From NCBI RefSeq assembly GCF_009683175.1, contig NZ_WKKW01000001.1:434001-498000 (forward strand): a stretch of DNA of 64,000 bases, given 5' to 3'. Made by a program: the position numbers and the translations under genes. This document shows, piece after piece, positions 55,097 to 64,000 of the stretch. The notes under the pieces are model-generated. The model was not told the origin of the DNA. It made no database searches and worked only from the letters and a program-made list of their open reading frames with translations. Source of the stretch: Bifidobacterium asteroides (GTDB lineage Bacteria > Actinomycetota > Actinomycetes > Actinomycetales > Bifidobacteriaceae). How positions within the stretch are numbered: position 1 is the first letter of the stretch; every line of letters begins with the position of its first letter.

Positions 55097-58000
55097 GACT
55101 TCCTCCCGGCAAGAATTGTCCTGTGGTCCAATTCATCAGTGAACAACCCGGCCTGAATATGACCGGCATCCAGTTCCAGAACCTGCTTCAGGCACTCCCG
55201 AGCCTGGTCGATCTGCCCTGTGCCGATGTGTGCCAGGGCCATCAGGTAGAGGCAGTGGACCCGGTTCATGCGGGTATAGTCCGCATCGAAGGTCAGGAAG
55301 TCAGGCAGGGAGACTGCAAAGTAGTCCTTTTCCACATGGTCGTCCAAGTGTTGCTCGCCGAAGTCCAGCAACCGGTAGTAGCAGGCGTTGGCCGGACCCT
55401 GCTCGCCCAGGGCCTGGTGGGCCAACCCCTGGAAGAGGACCATCTCGGCGGGCTGATCGTTGTAGTAGAGCGACTCCCCCACCTGTCCGGAGCCTAGGCA
55501 GGCCAGACGGAACTCCTGATCAGCAGCTTCCTGGTCACCTGCGGCTCGCCTGACCAGCCCCAGGTAGTAGTGCAGATCGTTGTCCTTCTGACCTTCCAGT
55601 TTGCCTTCGCCCAGGTTCTCCGGATAGGTCATGGCTCGCTCCAGCAGGTCCGCAGCACGATCCCAGTCCTGAGCCGCCATGGCATCCTTGGCCATCAGCT
55701 TCAGGGAGATTCGGTATTGGGCGGTGATTTTGCCCTCGCCGCCCTCCCAGGGATGGAATCGCCGGCCTCTCATCAGCTGATAGGCCCGTTCATAGCTGCC
55801 GGTCTGGTTGAGCAGACTCAGGTATTCGATATAGAGATCGTCCCTGCGGGCCACAACCGCTGGATGCTTTTCAAATTCCGTCAGCCGACGGGCAAAGCTC
55901 CAGCCCATCAGCCTATGGAGCTGATCCCGCTCCAAAAAGACCCGGGCGTCTTCGGGATCCAACCGGCAGGCGGTCTCGATTTCCTGATCGGCGGCCTGCC
56001 AATCGTGTTTCTTGTTGCCGTAGGCGATGGCCAGGTTGCGGTGGACGGTGGCGAAGTCGGGGTCCAATTGCCGGGAGTGCTCCCAAAGCTTGATGGCCCG
56101 GTCCGTCAGCGACTTGTCGTAGTAGAGGCAGCCCAGATAATAGGCTGCCTTGGGACCATCGACCATGTCCATGGCCATTCGCAGTGGGGCGATATCATCC
56201 AGGGAATTGGGGAAGCAATAGTCCGAAGGTGCCGCCTCGGCCGCCTGGAAGGCCTGCAAGGCCTGATCCTTCCGACCCAGCAGGTGCAGATACCAACCTT
56301 GATAATACCGGACCATGGGTTGATGCTGATCAGCCTGGTCCAGCAGTTGTAGAGCCTCCTCATAGGCGCCGAATGCGGCGTAGTCTCGTGCCGTCCGCAG
56401 CAGGTTGAGGTAATCCCCGCGCATCAGTCCGGACAGCTCGTCCGGATCACCGCCTGCCAGGACCCGCTCGTAGCCGGATACGAAGTCGAAACGATCCAGG
56501 GCCAGGTTCTCGCGGACCGCTCGGTCCGCCTGATCCTGCCTGCCCAGCCGACGCAGCAGATAGGCCTTGAACCCGCGGGCCCTGATGTTGTCGGTGTTGC
56601 GGGTCAGGGCACGCTGGACGAAATCCAAAGCCTGCTCCAGCTGGCCGCGACATGCCGCGATGCAGGCCAGGCAGAAGAAGGCCCGTTCCTTTTGGGCATC
56701 ATCCCAGGTGGCCTTGTAGAAGGCGTCGTAGGCCTCGTCCGTTCGTCCCTGATAGCCCAAGGCGAGACCCAGATTGTAATGAGCCTCGGAATCATAGGGT
56801 TGGCTGTTGCGCCAGGTCAGCCGCTTGATGGCCGTGCGGAAGTGCTGCTCGGCTCCGGCGAAGTCCCCGCGTCGAAGCAGGAGTCGGCCGTAGGCGTTGT
56901 TGATGCGCGCATCGCCCGGGTCACGCTTGAGCCCCTCCAGGTAGTAGGGATCAGGCCGGTAGGTGGCATGGCGGTACTGTTCCAGGTGCAGACCGGTCAG
57001 CAGCAGTTCCTCGTTGGTGGCGATACGTTCCGGCCGATCGGCGGCCTGTGCCGGCTCGGGAATCTTGCCCCCGGCGGGCGGCTGTGGACGATAGCTGACC
57101 AGGAGCCGTCCTTGAGCGTCCTCCACCCGGGCTGTCAGTGCAGTGGCCGGATGATCGCCTGTCTCGAATTCGGCCCTGACCTGATTGTCGGGGCCAAGGG
57201 TGCCCTGCCACTGGTAGAGGATGGATCCGTCATCTGCCGCGACCTGGACGCGTGCGTCCTTTTGAACCCGTGTGGCGTAGACGGTGACCCGCCCTTGCCC
57301 GGCCTTCAGCCCCTGGGCCTCGATCCCCTCATGCTCGCCGGCAGCCCCGAAGGTCTGCTCGGGGCCAACCTCCAGGTTGAGGGCCGCATCAACGCTGGCG
57401 TTCTTGACCAGGCCCACCTGCTTGTAGGGCATGAAGTACTGGGTGAAGGTCTTGCCTTCGTAGGGCTTGAGCCAGGTGAAGTCAGGCTGGTTGTCGGTGA
57501 AGACGCCGGTCATCAGCTCCACATAGGGGCCATCGGCATCGGTCAGATTGCGATCCCAGGCGTGGCCAAAGTCCCCGCAGCCCCAGGTCCACTGCTTCTT
57601 GCCCGGGGATATGTGATGGTCAGCCACATGCAGAATGCCAGCCTGCCGGGAGAAATCGTAGCCGCCGACGAAGTCATAATCCGAATGGGCGGCCATATAG
57701 GAGGTGGGCACCGGCACGTTCTTGTAGCGGCTGATGTCCACTCCCTGGGAGTAGTCGTGCTTGTAGTAGGTTCCCGTGGCGATGGGATAGCGGGAGACGT
57801 CGCGCTTGCCGTGGTCCATGACCGCAGTGACATCGGGTGGCATGACTGTTCTGGTGTGTTCGTTGACCGCCACGGCCGGGTTGGCCCACCAGAGGAAGGA
57901 CTGGGGCAGTGGCGTGCCGTTGTAGAGCCGGGCCGATATTTCGATGACGCTGACCCCGGGATGCAGGGCGATGGTGGTGGTGACCTGGGTGCCGTAGATG

Positions 58001-58458
58001 CGGTCGGTATCGTGGCAGACTACAGCCTTGCCACCGTCCGGCAGGTCCTTGAGCGTGTAGTCCACCGGAAGGAAGGTGCTGGGCCGATGGTGCTGCGGCC
58101 AGTTGAACTCGATGCCGCCGGAAATCCAAGGGCCGGTCAGCCCCACCAGAGCAGGCTTGATGACCCGGTTACGGTAGACGAAGTCATAGTCGTTGGTCTT
58201 GTCCCGGGCATACTGGATTCGTCCGCCCAGCTCGGGCAGGACGGTCACCTCAAGGTATTCGTTCTCCAGGATGACCGCCTTGTAGTCCTGATTCTTGCAT
58301 TCATCCGAGATGGTCTCGATGACCGGGTAAGGATAGACCCGCCCCGAAGAGCCTTGGTAGACTCGATTTTCAATAAATTGCGGATTCTTGTCCGGCTTTC
58401 CAATCCCGTAGGTTGGAATCGTAAGCTCTGTGACTTTTACTGTGACGCCCATGGTCAT
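55093..58458 (-). CDS. DUF5107 domain and tetratricopeptide-repeat protein
   Basis: An 1121-residue cytosolic protein. The N-terminal DUF5107 domain (about 25-330) resembles the galactose-mutarotase-like supersandwich: LEVTVLPELGGRIQYARDK, GGIEFNWPQHHRPS and WWANPAV are the conserved pieces. A beta-linker follows (about 330-460), then about fifteen TPR-like repeats to the end (ARGFKAYLLRRLGRQDQA and many more). The function is unknown; the fold suggests carbohydrate binding or processing. Translation is coupled to a GH2 enzyme, which supports a sugar role. A second ATG at 58452 is better spaced from AAGGGG and may be the true start. Confidence 0.82.
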   Translation of the reverse strand: MTMGVTVKVTELTIPTYGIGKPDKNPQFIENRVYQGSSGRVYPYPVIETISDECKNQDYKAVILENEYLEVTVLPELGGRIQYARDKTNDYDFVYRNRVIKPALVGLTGPWISGGIEFNWPQHHRPSTFLPVDYTLKDLPDGGKAVVCHDTDRIYGTQVTTTIALHPGVSVIEISARLYNGTPLPQSFLWWANPAVAVNEHTRTVMPPDVTAVMDHGKRDVSRYPIATGTYYKHDYSQGVDISRYKNVPVPTSYMAAHSDYDFVGGYDFSRQAGILHVADHHISPGKKQWTWGCGDFGHAWDRNLTDADGPYVELMTGVFTDNQPDFTWLKPYEGKTFTQYFMPYKQVGLVKNASVDAALNLEVGPEQTFGAAGEHEGIEAQGLKAGQGRVTVYATRVQKDARVQVAADDGSILYQWQGTLGPDNQVRAEFETGDHPATALTARVEDAQGRLLVSYRPQPPAGGKIPEPAQAADRPERIATNEELLLTGLHLEQYRHATYRPDPYYLEGLKRDPGDARINNAYGRLLLRRGDFAGAEQHFRTAIKRLTWRNSQPYDSEAHYNLGLALGYQGRTDEAYDAFYKATWDDAQKERAFFCLACIAACRGQLEQALDFVQRALTRNTDNIRARGFKAYLLRRLGRQDQADRAVRENLALDRFDFVSGYERVLAGGDPDELSGLMRGDYLNLLRTARDYAAFGAYEEALQLLDQADQHQPMVRYYQGWYLHLLGRKDQALQAFQAAEAAPSDYCFPNSLDDIAPLRMAMDMVDGPKAAYYLGCLYYDKSLTDRAIKLWEHSRQLDPDFATVHRNLAIAYGNKKHDWQAADQEIETACRLDPEDARVFLERDQLHRLMGWSFARRLTEFEKHPAVVARRDDLYIEYLSLLNQTGSYERAYQLMRGRRFHPWEGGEGKITAQYRISLKLMAKDAMAAQDWDRAADLLERAMTYPENLGEGKLEGQKDNDLHYYLGLVRRAAGDQEAADQEFRLACLGSGQVGESLYYNDQPAEMVLFQGLAHQALGEQGPANACYYRLLDFGEQHLDDHVEKDYFAVSLPDFLTFDADYTRMNRVHCLYLMALAHIGTGQIDQARECLKQVLELDAGHIQAGLFTDELDHRTILAGRKS

Positions 58459-58475
58459 CAGCCCCTTGTCTGCTC

Positions 58476-58496
58476 AGCAAACTGTATATATTTGCT
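58476..58496. promoter_or_regulatory. Candidate operator upstream of the DUF5107-GH2 pair
   Basis: AGCAAA and TTTGCT form an inverted repeat around nine A+T-rich bases, 20-40 bases before the DUF5107 start. The GCAAA half-sites recall sugar-regulator operators of the LacI class. The regulator is unknown. Confidence 0.4.
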
Positions 58497-58635
58497 CTCA
58501 GTCTATAGTCGGAATCAGGCCTCAGAACCGCATAAATTGTTTGAAAATATTAAAAAATTGCTACTAGTTCGTCATGACTGACCAGCATCTGTTGAGCTCG
58601 GGTCGAATGCTGAAAATGCACGGATGCATACACAT

Positions 58636-58670
58636 GAAAGGGGGCAGGCCCATCAAGGACCGACCCCCTA
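58636..58670 (-). terminator. Terminator after the ABC exporter genes
   Basis: AGGGGG (58639-58644) pairs with CCCCCT (58664-58669), and an inner GGTCC/GGGCC stem (minus-strand reading) extends it. TTTC follows on the minus strand. Confidence 0.65.
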
Positions 58671-58741
58671 GGCTGACGTTCACTTAATGCCGATCAAGCC
58701 TTTCAACATCTTCCTGCGATCTTCGGCAATCCCGTAGAGCC

Positions 58742-60760
58742 CTACTCCAGCTCCAGGGCTCCGGTGTAGAGCTGGTAGTACTCGCCATGCTTGGCTATCA
58801 GCTCATCGTGGTTGCCGCGCTCGATGATCCGCCCATGGTCCAGGACCATGATCACATCAGAGTTGCGAACTGTGGAGAGCCGGTGGGCGATGACGAAGAC
58901 AGTCCGGCCGCGCATGAGTGCGTCCATGCCCTGCTGGACCACCTCCTCGGTCCTGGTGTCGATCGAGGAAGTGGCTTCGTCCAGGATCATGGCCGGAGGA
59001 TCGGCCACAGCCGCCCTAGCAATGGAGATCAGCTGACGCTGACCCTGGGACAGTCCGCTTCCATCCCCCTCGAGCACGGTCCGGTAGCCCTGTGGAAGCA
59101 TGCGGATGAAGCTGTCGGCGTTGGTCATCCTGGCAGCTTCGATGCACTCCTCGTCCGTGGCATCCAAGCGCCCGTAGCGGATGTTGTCCAGGACGGTGCC
59201 CGTGAAGAGATTGACATCCTGAAGGACGATGCCCAGGGAGCGACGGAGGTCAGGCTTGCGGATGTTCTTCACATCGATCCCGTCATAGAGGATCTGGCCC
59301 TGCTGGATGTCGTAGAAGCGGTTGATCAGGTTGGTGATCGTTGTCTTGCCGGCACCGGTGGCACCGACCAGCGCCACCTTTTGCCCGGGCTTGGCGAACC
59401 AGGTGATGTCGTGCAGGACAGGCTTGCTCGGGTCATACCCGAAGCTGACATCGGTGAACCGCACATCCCCCTGGAGGAGGGTGTATCGCCCGTCAGGAGA
59501 GGTGATTGCCTGATCCTTGGCCTTCAGGGCAACGTCGCGGGCATCGCCGGGAAGCTTCATGGCGGCCTCCAGCGAGCGCCTGCCGTCGTCGTCAGCTTCG
59601 CGCTTCCAGGCCCAGTGACCTGTTTCGTGGTCGACGGGGGTCATGGTCCGGCCATCCGAGGCCAGTTCGACGCTGACCAATCTGACCGTACCCTGGTCGG
59701 ACTCGACGGGCTGGTCCATCAGATCGAAGATCCGGGAGGCGCCGGCCAAGGCCATCATGACCATGTTGAACTGCATGGAGACCTGGCCGATGGGGTTGAT
59801 GAAGGAGCGGGAGAGGGTCAGAAGGGAAACGATGGTTCCCAGGGTCAGCGGCCCTGCCCCGGTCAGTCCCACGTTGCCCATGCCAGCGATGCCGGCCAGC
59901 CCACCGACGATGGCCAGGATGACATAGAGCAGGTAGCCCATGTTACCCACGACCGGCATGGTGACGTTGCCGTAGGTGTTGGCCTGGGCCGAGGCCTGGA
60001 AGAGCTCCTCATTCCTCTCCTCGAAGACCTTGGCGGTGGCATCCTCGTGGTTGAAGACCTTGATGACCTTCTGGCCGTTGACGGCCTCTTCAACGAAGGC
60101 GTTCACCTGGCCCAGATAACGCTGCTGGTGAACGAAGTACCGGCCGCTTCGGGTGACCAGAACGCGGACCACGACAATCAGGACCGCCGCGAAGACCAGG
60201 GTCAGGACGGTGAATGGAATGGAGAGCCAGAGCATGGAGATCAGGGCCGCCAACGCGGACAGGACCGAGGAGACCATCTGCGGGAAGGACTGGGAGATGG
60301 CCTGACGGAGTGTATCCGTGTCGTTGGTGTAGCGGCTCATGGTGTCGCCATGCTCATGGGTGTCGAAGAAACCGATGGGCAGCTCCTGCTGGTGGGCGAA
60401 CATCTGGTCGCGGATGGTCTTCAGGGTGCCCTGTTCCACCTTGACGATCAGCCAGTTCCAGAACCAGGAGCAGAAGGTCCCCACCGCATAGAGGCAGCCC
60501 ATCAGTATCAGGGTCCTCATCAGCGGTCCCCAGTCAGGGTCGGAGGCCCCGACCAGCGGCAGGATGTAGTGGTCGATCAGCGGCTGGAGGAAGAAGGCCG
60601 ATGCCGCCTGGGCCCCGGCGCTGATGATAATGCAGACCACGATCACCGCCAGCTGCCAGCGGTAGGCGAACAAGTAGCTCAGGATACGACGGGTCGTTCC
60701 CGGCGCGGCCTTGTCCAGGAGGGGCCTGCGGTCCTTGAATGATCCGTCACTCATGGTCAT
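58742..60760 (-). CDS. Heterodimeric ABC exporter, catalytically complete half
   Basis: A 672-residue fused membrane and ATPase protein. Six membrane helices (about 30-340) precede an ATPase domain with Walker A GATGAGKTTITNLI, Walker B AMILDEATSSID (catalytic Glu kept) and switch histidine VIAHRLSTV. The signature is LSQGQ rather than LSGGQ, as expected for the half that completes the degenerate site. An insertion of about 70 residues lies between the membrane and ATPase domains. The start overlaps the partner gene by 14 bases. The exported substrate is unknown; drug or peptide exporters have this design. Confidence 0.92.
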   Translation of the reverse strand: MTMSDGSFKDRRPLLDKAAPGTTRRILSYLFAYRWQLAVIVVCIIISAGAQAASAFFLQPLIDHYILPLVGASDPDWGPLMRTLILMGCLYAVGTFCSWFWNWLIVKVEQGTLKTIRDQMFAHQQELPIGFFDTHEHGDTMSRYTNDTDTLRQAISQSFPQMVSSVLSALAALISMLWLSIPFTVLTLVFAAVLIVVVRVLVTRSGRYFVHQQRYLGQVNAFVEEAVNGQKVIKVFNHEDATAKVFEERNEELFQASAQANTYGNVTMPVVGNMGYLLYVILAIVGGLAGIAGMGNVGLTGAGPLTLGTIVSLLTLSRSFINPIGQVSMQFNMVMMALAGASRIFDLMDQPVESDQGTVRLVSVELASDGRTMTPVDHETGHWAWKREADDDGRRSLEAAMKLPGDARDVALKAKDQAITSPDGRYTLLQGDVRFTDVSFGYDPSKPVLHDITWFAKPGQKVALVGATGAGKTTITNLINRFYDIQQGQILYDGIDVKNIRKPDLRRSLGIVLQDVNLFTGTVLDNIRYGRLDATDEECIEAARMTNADSFIRMLPQGYRTVLEGDGSGLSQGQRQLISIARAAVADPPAMILDEATSSIDTRTEEVVQQGMDALMRGRTVFVIAHRLSTVRNSDVIMVLDHGRIIERGNHDELIAKHGEYYQLYTGALELE

Positions 60761-62621
60761 TGGCCTCCTCGCTCTGGTTCCTGGTCTGTGATTCGTAGAT
60801 GGATCGGTACTCCTGACATGTTCGCAGGAGCTCCTGGTGGGTGCCCTTGTCGAGAATCCTGCCCTCCTCCAGGACCACGATCATATCGGCGTCCTCTACG
60901 GAGGCCAGACGCTGGGAAATGATGATCTTGGTGGTGTCGGGGATCTCCTGGCTGAAGGCCCGGCGGATCAGCTGGTCGGTCTTGGTGTCCACGGCGCTGG
61001 TTGAGTCATCCAGAATCAGGATGTCAGGCTTCTTCAGAAGGGCCCGTGCGATGCACAGACGCTGTCGTTGGCCGCCGGAGAGGTTGGTGCCGCCCTCGTC
61101 CAGGTAGGTCTGATAGCCATCGGGAAACTCCCGCACGAAACCGTCGGCCTGGGCCAGGGTGCAGGCGCGCACCAGTTCGTCGTCCGTGGCCTCAGGGTTG
61201 CCCCAGCGCAGGTTCTCGGCGATGGTCCCGGTGAAAAGGACATTCTTCTGGAGCACCATGGCCACCTGGTCGCGCAGGACCGTCAGGTCATACTGGCGCA
61301 CGTCCACCCCGCCCACCTGGAGGGACCCATCGGTGACGTCATAGAGGCGGGGAATGAGCTGGACCAGGCTGGATTTGGAGGAACCGGTCCCGCCCACGAT
61401 GCCCAGGGTGGAGCCCGAGGGAACGTCCAGATTGATGTGGCTCAGAACAGGACGTTCGGACCGGTCCGAGTAGCGGAAGGTCACATCCTGGAAGCTGATG
61501 GATCCGTCGGCCACCTTCATGACCGGCTTGGCGGGATCGTGTACGGTACTGACCTCATTCAACACCTGGCAGATGCGCTCGGCCGAGGCCTGGGAGATCA
61601 CTACCATGACCACGATCATGGAGACCATGTTCATGGCCATCATGATCTGGATGGCATAGGTGACCAGAGCGGTCAGATCGCCTGTGGTCAGCCCCAGGGC
61701 AGCATTGTTCCCAGAGGCCACAATTTGGGAGGCGCCCATCCAGGATATGACCAGCAGAGAGGCGTAGATGCAGAAGTTCAACAGCGCCGGGTTCAGGCTC
61801 ATGATCCGCTCGGCCTTGCAGAAGGCCCGGTAGATGGACAAAGAGATACTGTTGAATTTGCGCTCCTCGTAGTCCTCCCGGTTGTAGGATTTGACAACCC
61901 TGATACCTTGGAGGTTCTCGTCCACCACGTTGTTGAGGTGGTCGTAGGTGTGGAAGACCCGCTCGAAGATGGGGTGAACCAGCAGGGACAGGCCGATCAG
62001 TCCGAAGCCCAGGATGGGGATGGCAATCAGGAAGACCAGGGATATGGGCCTGGAGATCCTATAAGAAAAGAGCCAGGCCACAATGACCATGATCGGCGCC
62101 CTGACCCCGACCCTGATGACCATCTGATAGGCGTTCTGCAGATTGGTCACATCGGTGGTCAGCCTGGTGATGATGGACCCGGTGGAGAAACGGTCGATGT
62201 TGGTGAAGCTGAAGGACTGCACCTTGGCGAACAGATCGCTGCGGACATTCCTGGCCAAGCCGGAAGAGGCGATGGCCGCGTACCGCCCGGACATGAACCC
62301 GGAGAAGAGGGAGACGGCTGAGCAGGCCAGCAGAATCAGCCCGAATTTGAAGATGGCCGGCATGGACCTCCCCGAGACCCCTTGGTCGATCAGGGAGGCC
62401 ATGATGGTCGGGATCACAATCTCTAGAACGCTCTCAAGAAAGACGAAGGCCGGAGCCAGAAAGCTGGCCTTCCGGTATTCGCGCAGGGAGCGCAGGATGG
62501 TTCGGATGGTGTGCTTCGGACGCGCTGGTTCCTGTTTATCCGATCTGACCACGGATGCCGTAGACCCCTTCAAATGGACCTCTTCTGTTTCTGTACTGGT
62601 TTCTCTATCTTTTACGGCCAA
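60747..62621 (-). CDS. Heterodimeric ABC exporter, degenerate half
   Basis: A 624-residue fused exporter half. Its nucleotide site is non-canonical: Walker A reads GGTGSSKSS (Ser for Gly), Walker B ILILDDSTSAVD has Asp for the catalytic Glu, and the switch histidine is Gln (IIISQRLAS). Its signature LSGGQRQR is normal and serves the partner's active site. This asymmetry is the pattern of LmrCD/TM287-288-type heterodimers. The start codon is a TTG with a poor ribosome binding site, so the true start may be a little downstream. It is upstream of and overlapping its partner. Confidence 0.9.
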   Translation of the reverse strand: MAVKDRETSTETEEVHLKGSTASVVRSDKQEPARPKHTIRTILRSLREYRKASFLAPAFVFLESVLEIVIPTIMASLIDQGVSGRSMPAIFKFGLILLACSAVSLFSGFMSGRYAAIASSGLARNVRSDLFAKVQSFSFTNIDRFSTGSIITRLTTDVTNLQNAYQMVIRVGVRAPIMVIVAWLFSYRISRPISLVFLIAIPILGFGLIGLSLLVHPIFERVFHTYDHLNNVVDENLQGIRVVKSYNREDYEERKFNSISLSIYRAFCKAERIMSLNPALLNFCIYASLLVISWMGASQIVASGNNAALGLTTGDLTALVTYAIQIMMAMNMVSMIVVMVVISQASAERICQVLNEVSTVHDPAKPVMKVADGSISFQDVTFRYSDRSERPVLSHINLDVPSGSTLGIVGGTGSSKSSLVQLIPRLYDVTDGSLQVGGVDVRQYDLTVLRDQVAMVLQKNVLFTGTIAENLRWGNPEATDDELVRACTLAQADGFVREFPDGYQTYLDEGGTNLSGGQRQRLCIARALLKKPDILILDDSTSAVDTKTDQLIRRAFSQEIPDTTKIIISQRLASVEDADMIVVLEEGRILDKGTHQELLRTCQEYRSIYESQTRNQSEEANDHE

Positions 62622-62721
62622 TCACCGACATGCAACACCCTCGAAAGAGGGCCTGAATGCACCTAGGCTATCATCCTGTCCGCCAGGGTTGGGCGGACGC
62701 GCGGGGATTTCCGCCCTCCAC

Positions 62722-62761
62722 AAAAAGAAGCTGTCACGCCCCTTGGGGTCATGCAGCTTCT
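62722..62761 (-). terminator. Terminator after adk
   Basis: AGAAGCTG (62726-62733) pairs with CAGCTTCT (62754-62761), with an inner CCCC/GGGG stem. Five Ts follow on the minus strand. It ends the secY-adk transcription unit. Confidence 0.8.
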
Positions 62762-62866
62762 ATGCTTCAGTCAGTCCTATCAGCGAGTCTTACCAGCGTG
62801 TCATGAACTAGGCATCCTCAGAGTTGATTCAGCTGTCGACAGGCCTCTCGCCCAATAGGCTATGGA

Positions 62867-63439
62867 TTAGCGCTCATCCAACTTGGTGATGATCTCCTTG
62901 GAGATCTGGTCGACCTCGCCCTGGCCATCCACTGCAACCAGAAGGCCACGGGACTTATAGGTGTTCAGCAGCGGTGCAGTCTCCTTGGCATAGATATCCA
63001 GACGCTTGGCAATGGCCTCGGGAGTATCGTCTGCCCGCCCCTCTTCCTTGGCCCGCTTGGCGATGCGCTGCATGAGCACGTCATGGTCTGCATCCAGGGC
63101 CACCACAGCTGTCAGCGGAGTGCCAAGCTCCTGGAGCATCTTGTCCAGCGCCTCGACCTGGGAGGCCGAACGGGGGTAGCCGTCCAGAATCCAGCCCTGG
63201 GCGGAGTCGTCCATGCCAAGGCGGTCCTTGACAATCTTGTTGGTCAGCTCGTCTGGCACCAGCTCACCCTTGTCGGTGTAGGCCTTGGCCTGCTTGCCCA
63301 ACTCGGTTCCGTTCTTCAGGTTGTAGCGGAAAATGTCGCCGGTGGAGATGGCAGGAATCCCGTAATGCTTGCTGAGCAAGGCCGCCTGTGTGCCCTTGCC
63401 AACACCTTGAGGTCCCATGATCAACAGTCGCTGTGCCAT
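62867..63439 (-). CDS. adk: Adenylate kinase
   Basis: A 190-residue kinase that equilibrates ATP, ADP and AMP. The P loop is GPQGVGKGTQA (Gln where Pro is common), and the AMP-binding ISTGDIFRYN and DGYPRSASQ are present. It is the short-lid form, without the zinc-binding insert. AAAGGA precedes the ATG. It follows secY, as usual, but is not followed by infA. Confidence 0.96.
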   Translation of the reverse strand: MAQRLLIMGPQGVGKGTQAALLSKHYGIPAISTGDIFRYNLKNGTELGKQAKAYTDKGELVPDELTNKIVKDRLGMDDSAQGWILDGYPRSASQVEALDKMLQELGTPLTAVVALDADHDVLMQRIAKRAKEEGRADDTPEAIAKRLDIYAKETAPLLNTYKSRGLLVAVDGQGEVDQISKEIITKLDER

Positions 63440-63602
63440 TCCCTATCCTTTGTTCGATCTTCCATTGTTTTATAGCTCTAAGGCCCAGACGATTTTAGCT
63501 GTCTGAGCCGTGCAGAACCCTCATTTACGTATGCTAGTGGCTACCTGGCCCAACACAGGTTGCACTCACTAAACTCGTGCAAACCGTCTTCCGGATACAA
63601 GA

Positions 63603-63641
63603 GGGTCCGACCACATGCCACCTAGGGCCAGGGTCGGACCT
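63603..63641 (-). terminator. Hairpin between secY and adk
   Basis: GGTCCGACC (63604-63612) pairs with GGTCGGACC (63632-63640), an eight- to nine-base stem with a long loop. There is no T tract, so it may only reduce read-through into adk. Confidence 0.4.
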
Positions 63642-63687
63642 TCAACTGTTTCAGTCAGCCATTACTCGCGGGTGTTCGGCAGAAGGG

Positions 63688-64000
63688 TCAGCCCTCCTTG
63701 TGTTCGCCCTCCAGCAGGAAGCCGGTGTACTGGAACTGTTCGGTCTGTGCCCTGGCCTGGCGCAGGGTGTCCAGGCCGACACCGGCGATAATCAGAATGG
63801 TGGTGCCGCCGAAAGGCAGCTTGGAGTTGATCTTCAGCAGCATGATCAGCACCGTGGGAATCAGAGCCACAAAGAGCAGATAGATGGCGCCCACCGTGTT
63901 CAGTCGATTCATCACGTATGACAAGTACCGGCTGGTGGCCCGTCCGGCCCTGATACCCGGGATGAAGCCGCCATACTCTTTCATGTTGTCGGCCGTCTCA
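63688..64000 (-). CDS. secY: Preprotein translocase subunit SecY (C-terminal part)
   Basis: The last 104 residues of SecY, the central channel of the Sec translocase; the gene continues beyond the window. The visible part includes the cytoplasmic loop NMKEYGGFIPGIRAGRATSRY and the last two membrane helices (IYLLFVALIPTVLIM and ILIIAGVGLDTLRQ), ending in GEHKEG. It is the last gene of the ribosomal spc operon. Confidence 0.95.
   Translation of the reverse strand, partial: ETADNMKEYGGFIPGIRAGRATSRYLSYVMNRLNTVGAIYLLFVALIPTVLIMLLKINSKLPFGGTTILIIAGVGLDTLRQARAQTEQFQYTGFLLEGEHKEG

Noticed and set aside
58787-60742. A 651-codon open frame on the plus strand
   Set aside because: It mirrors the ABC exporter gene on the other strand and shows only shadow composition (many Asp, Gly, Gln).

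Overview
The window is about 60% GC, densely coded chromosome of a high-GC Gram-positive bacterium, very probably a Bifidobacterium. The evidence is a 29-residue bS22 (AURKAIP1/COX24-type) protein, actinobacterial PspC/two-component genes, a HAIR-type HspR operator in front of hsp20, a short actinobacterial NusA, and a nusA-infB-rbfA-truB-ribF operon with no rimP or ylxR. The tandem MenA-like prenyltransferases would fit the oxygen-tolerant insect-gut clade better than infant-gut species, but that placement is inference.

Layout. 0-5.4 kb: phoU, gpmA, two tandem UbiA/MenA-type prenyltransferases, lysS and tRNA-Pro(CGG). 5.6-10.4 kb: a sugar locus (ribokinase, pentulose-phosphate epimerase, LacI repressor, galactitol-type PTS EIIC) with matching LacI-type operators but no EIIA or EIIB. 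10.5-15 kb: a TPR/DUF4037 nucleotidyltransferase-like protein with its DUF4125 partner and a membrane-embedded alpha/beta hydrolase. 15-19.3 kb: a PspC envelope locus with a divergent histidine kinase and NarL-type regulator. 19.3-23.6 kb: a HAD-fold protein without its catalytic residues, an S51 peptidase, a CLC antiporter and a ProX-type editing protein. 23.8-27 kb: a serine cluster of tRNA-Ser(TGA), serS, sdaAA and sdaAB. 27-32.9 kb: lipid kinase, pgm, rnhA, rpiA, bS22 and a membrane-anchored protein. 33-37 kb: radA and an amino-acid ABC importer. 37-44 kb: the ribF-truB-rbfA-infB-nusA operon, read leftward. 44-45.6 kb: a lipoprotein, a gene-poor stretch carrying a candidate small RNA, and tRNA-Ser(CGA). 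45.7-50 kb: truA, rplQ, rpoA, rpsK, rpsM, rpmJ and infA. 50-62.6 kb: hsp20, gdhA, a GH2 glycosidase coupled to a DUF5107/TPR protein, and a heterodimeric ABC exporter. 62.9-64 kb: adk and the 3' end of secY.

How the parts fit. Most of the window is translation and central metabolism. The usually contiguous secY-adk-infA-rpmJ-rpsM order is split by about 13 kb of accessory genes between adk and infA; a terminator after adk and a separate infA promoter keep the two halves independent. The best candidates for undescribed biology are the DUF4037/DUF4125 pair, the DUF5107-GH2 coupled pair, the orphan-EIIC sugar locus, the inactive HAD protein and the structured RNA at about 45.2 kb. No CRISPR array, prophage or intact insertion sequence was found.
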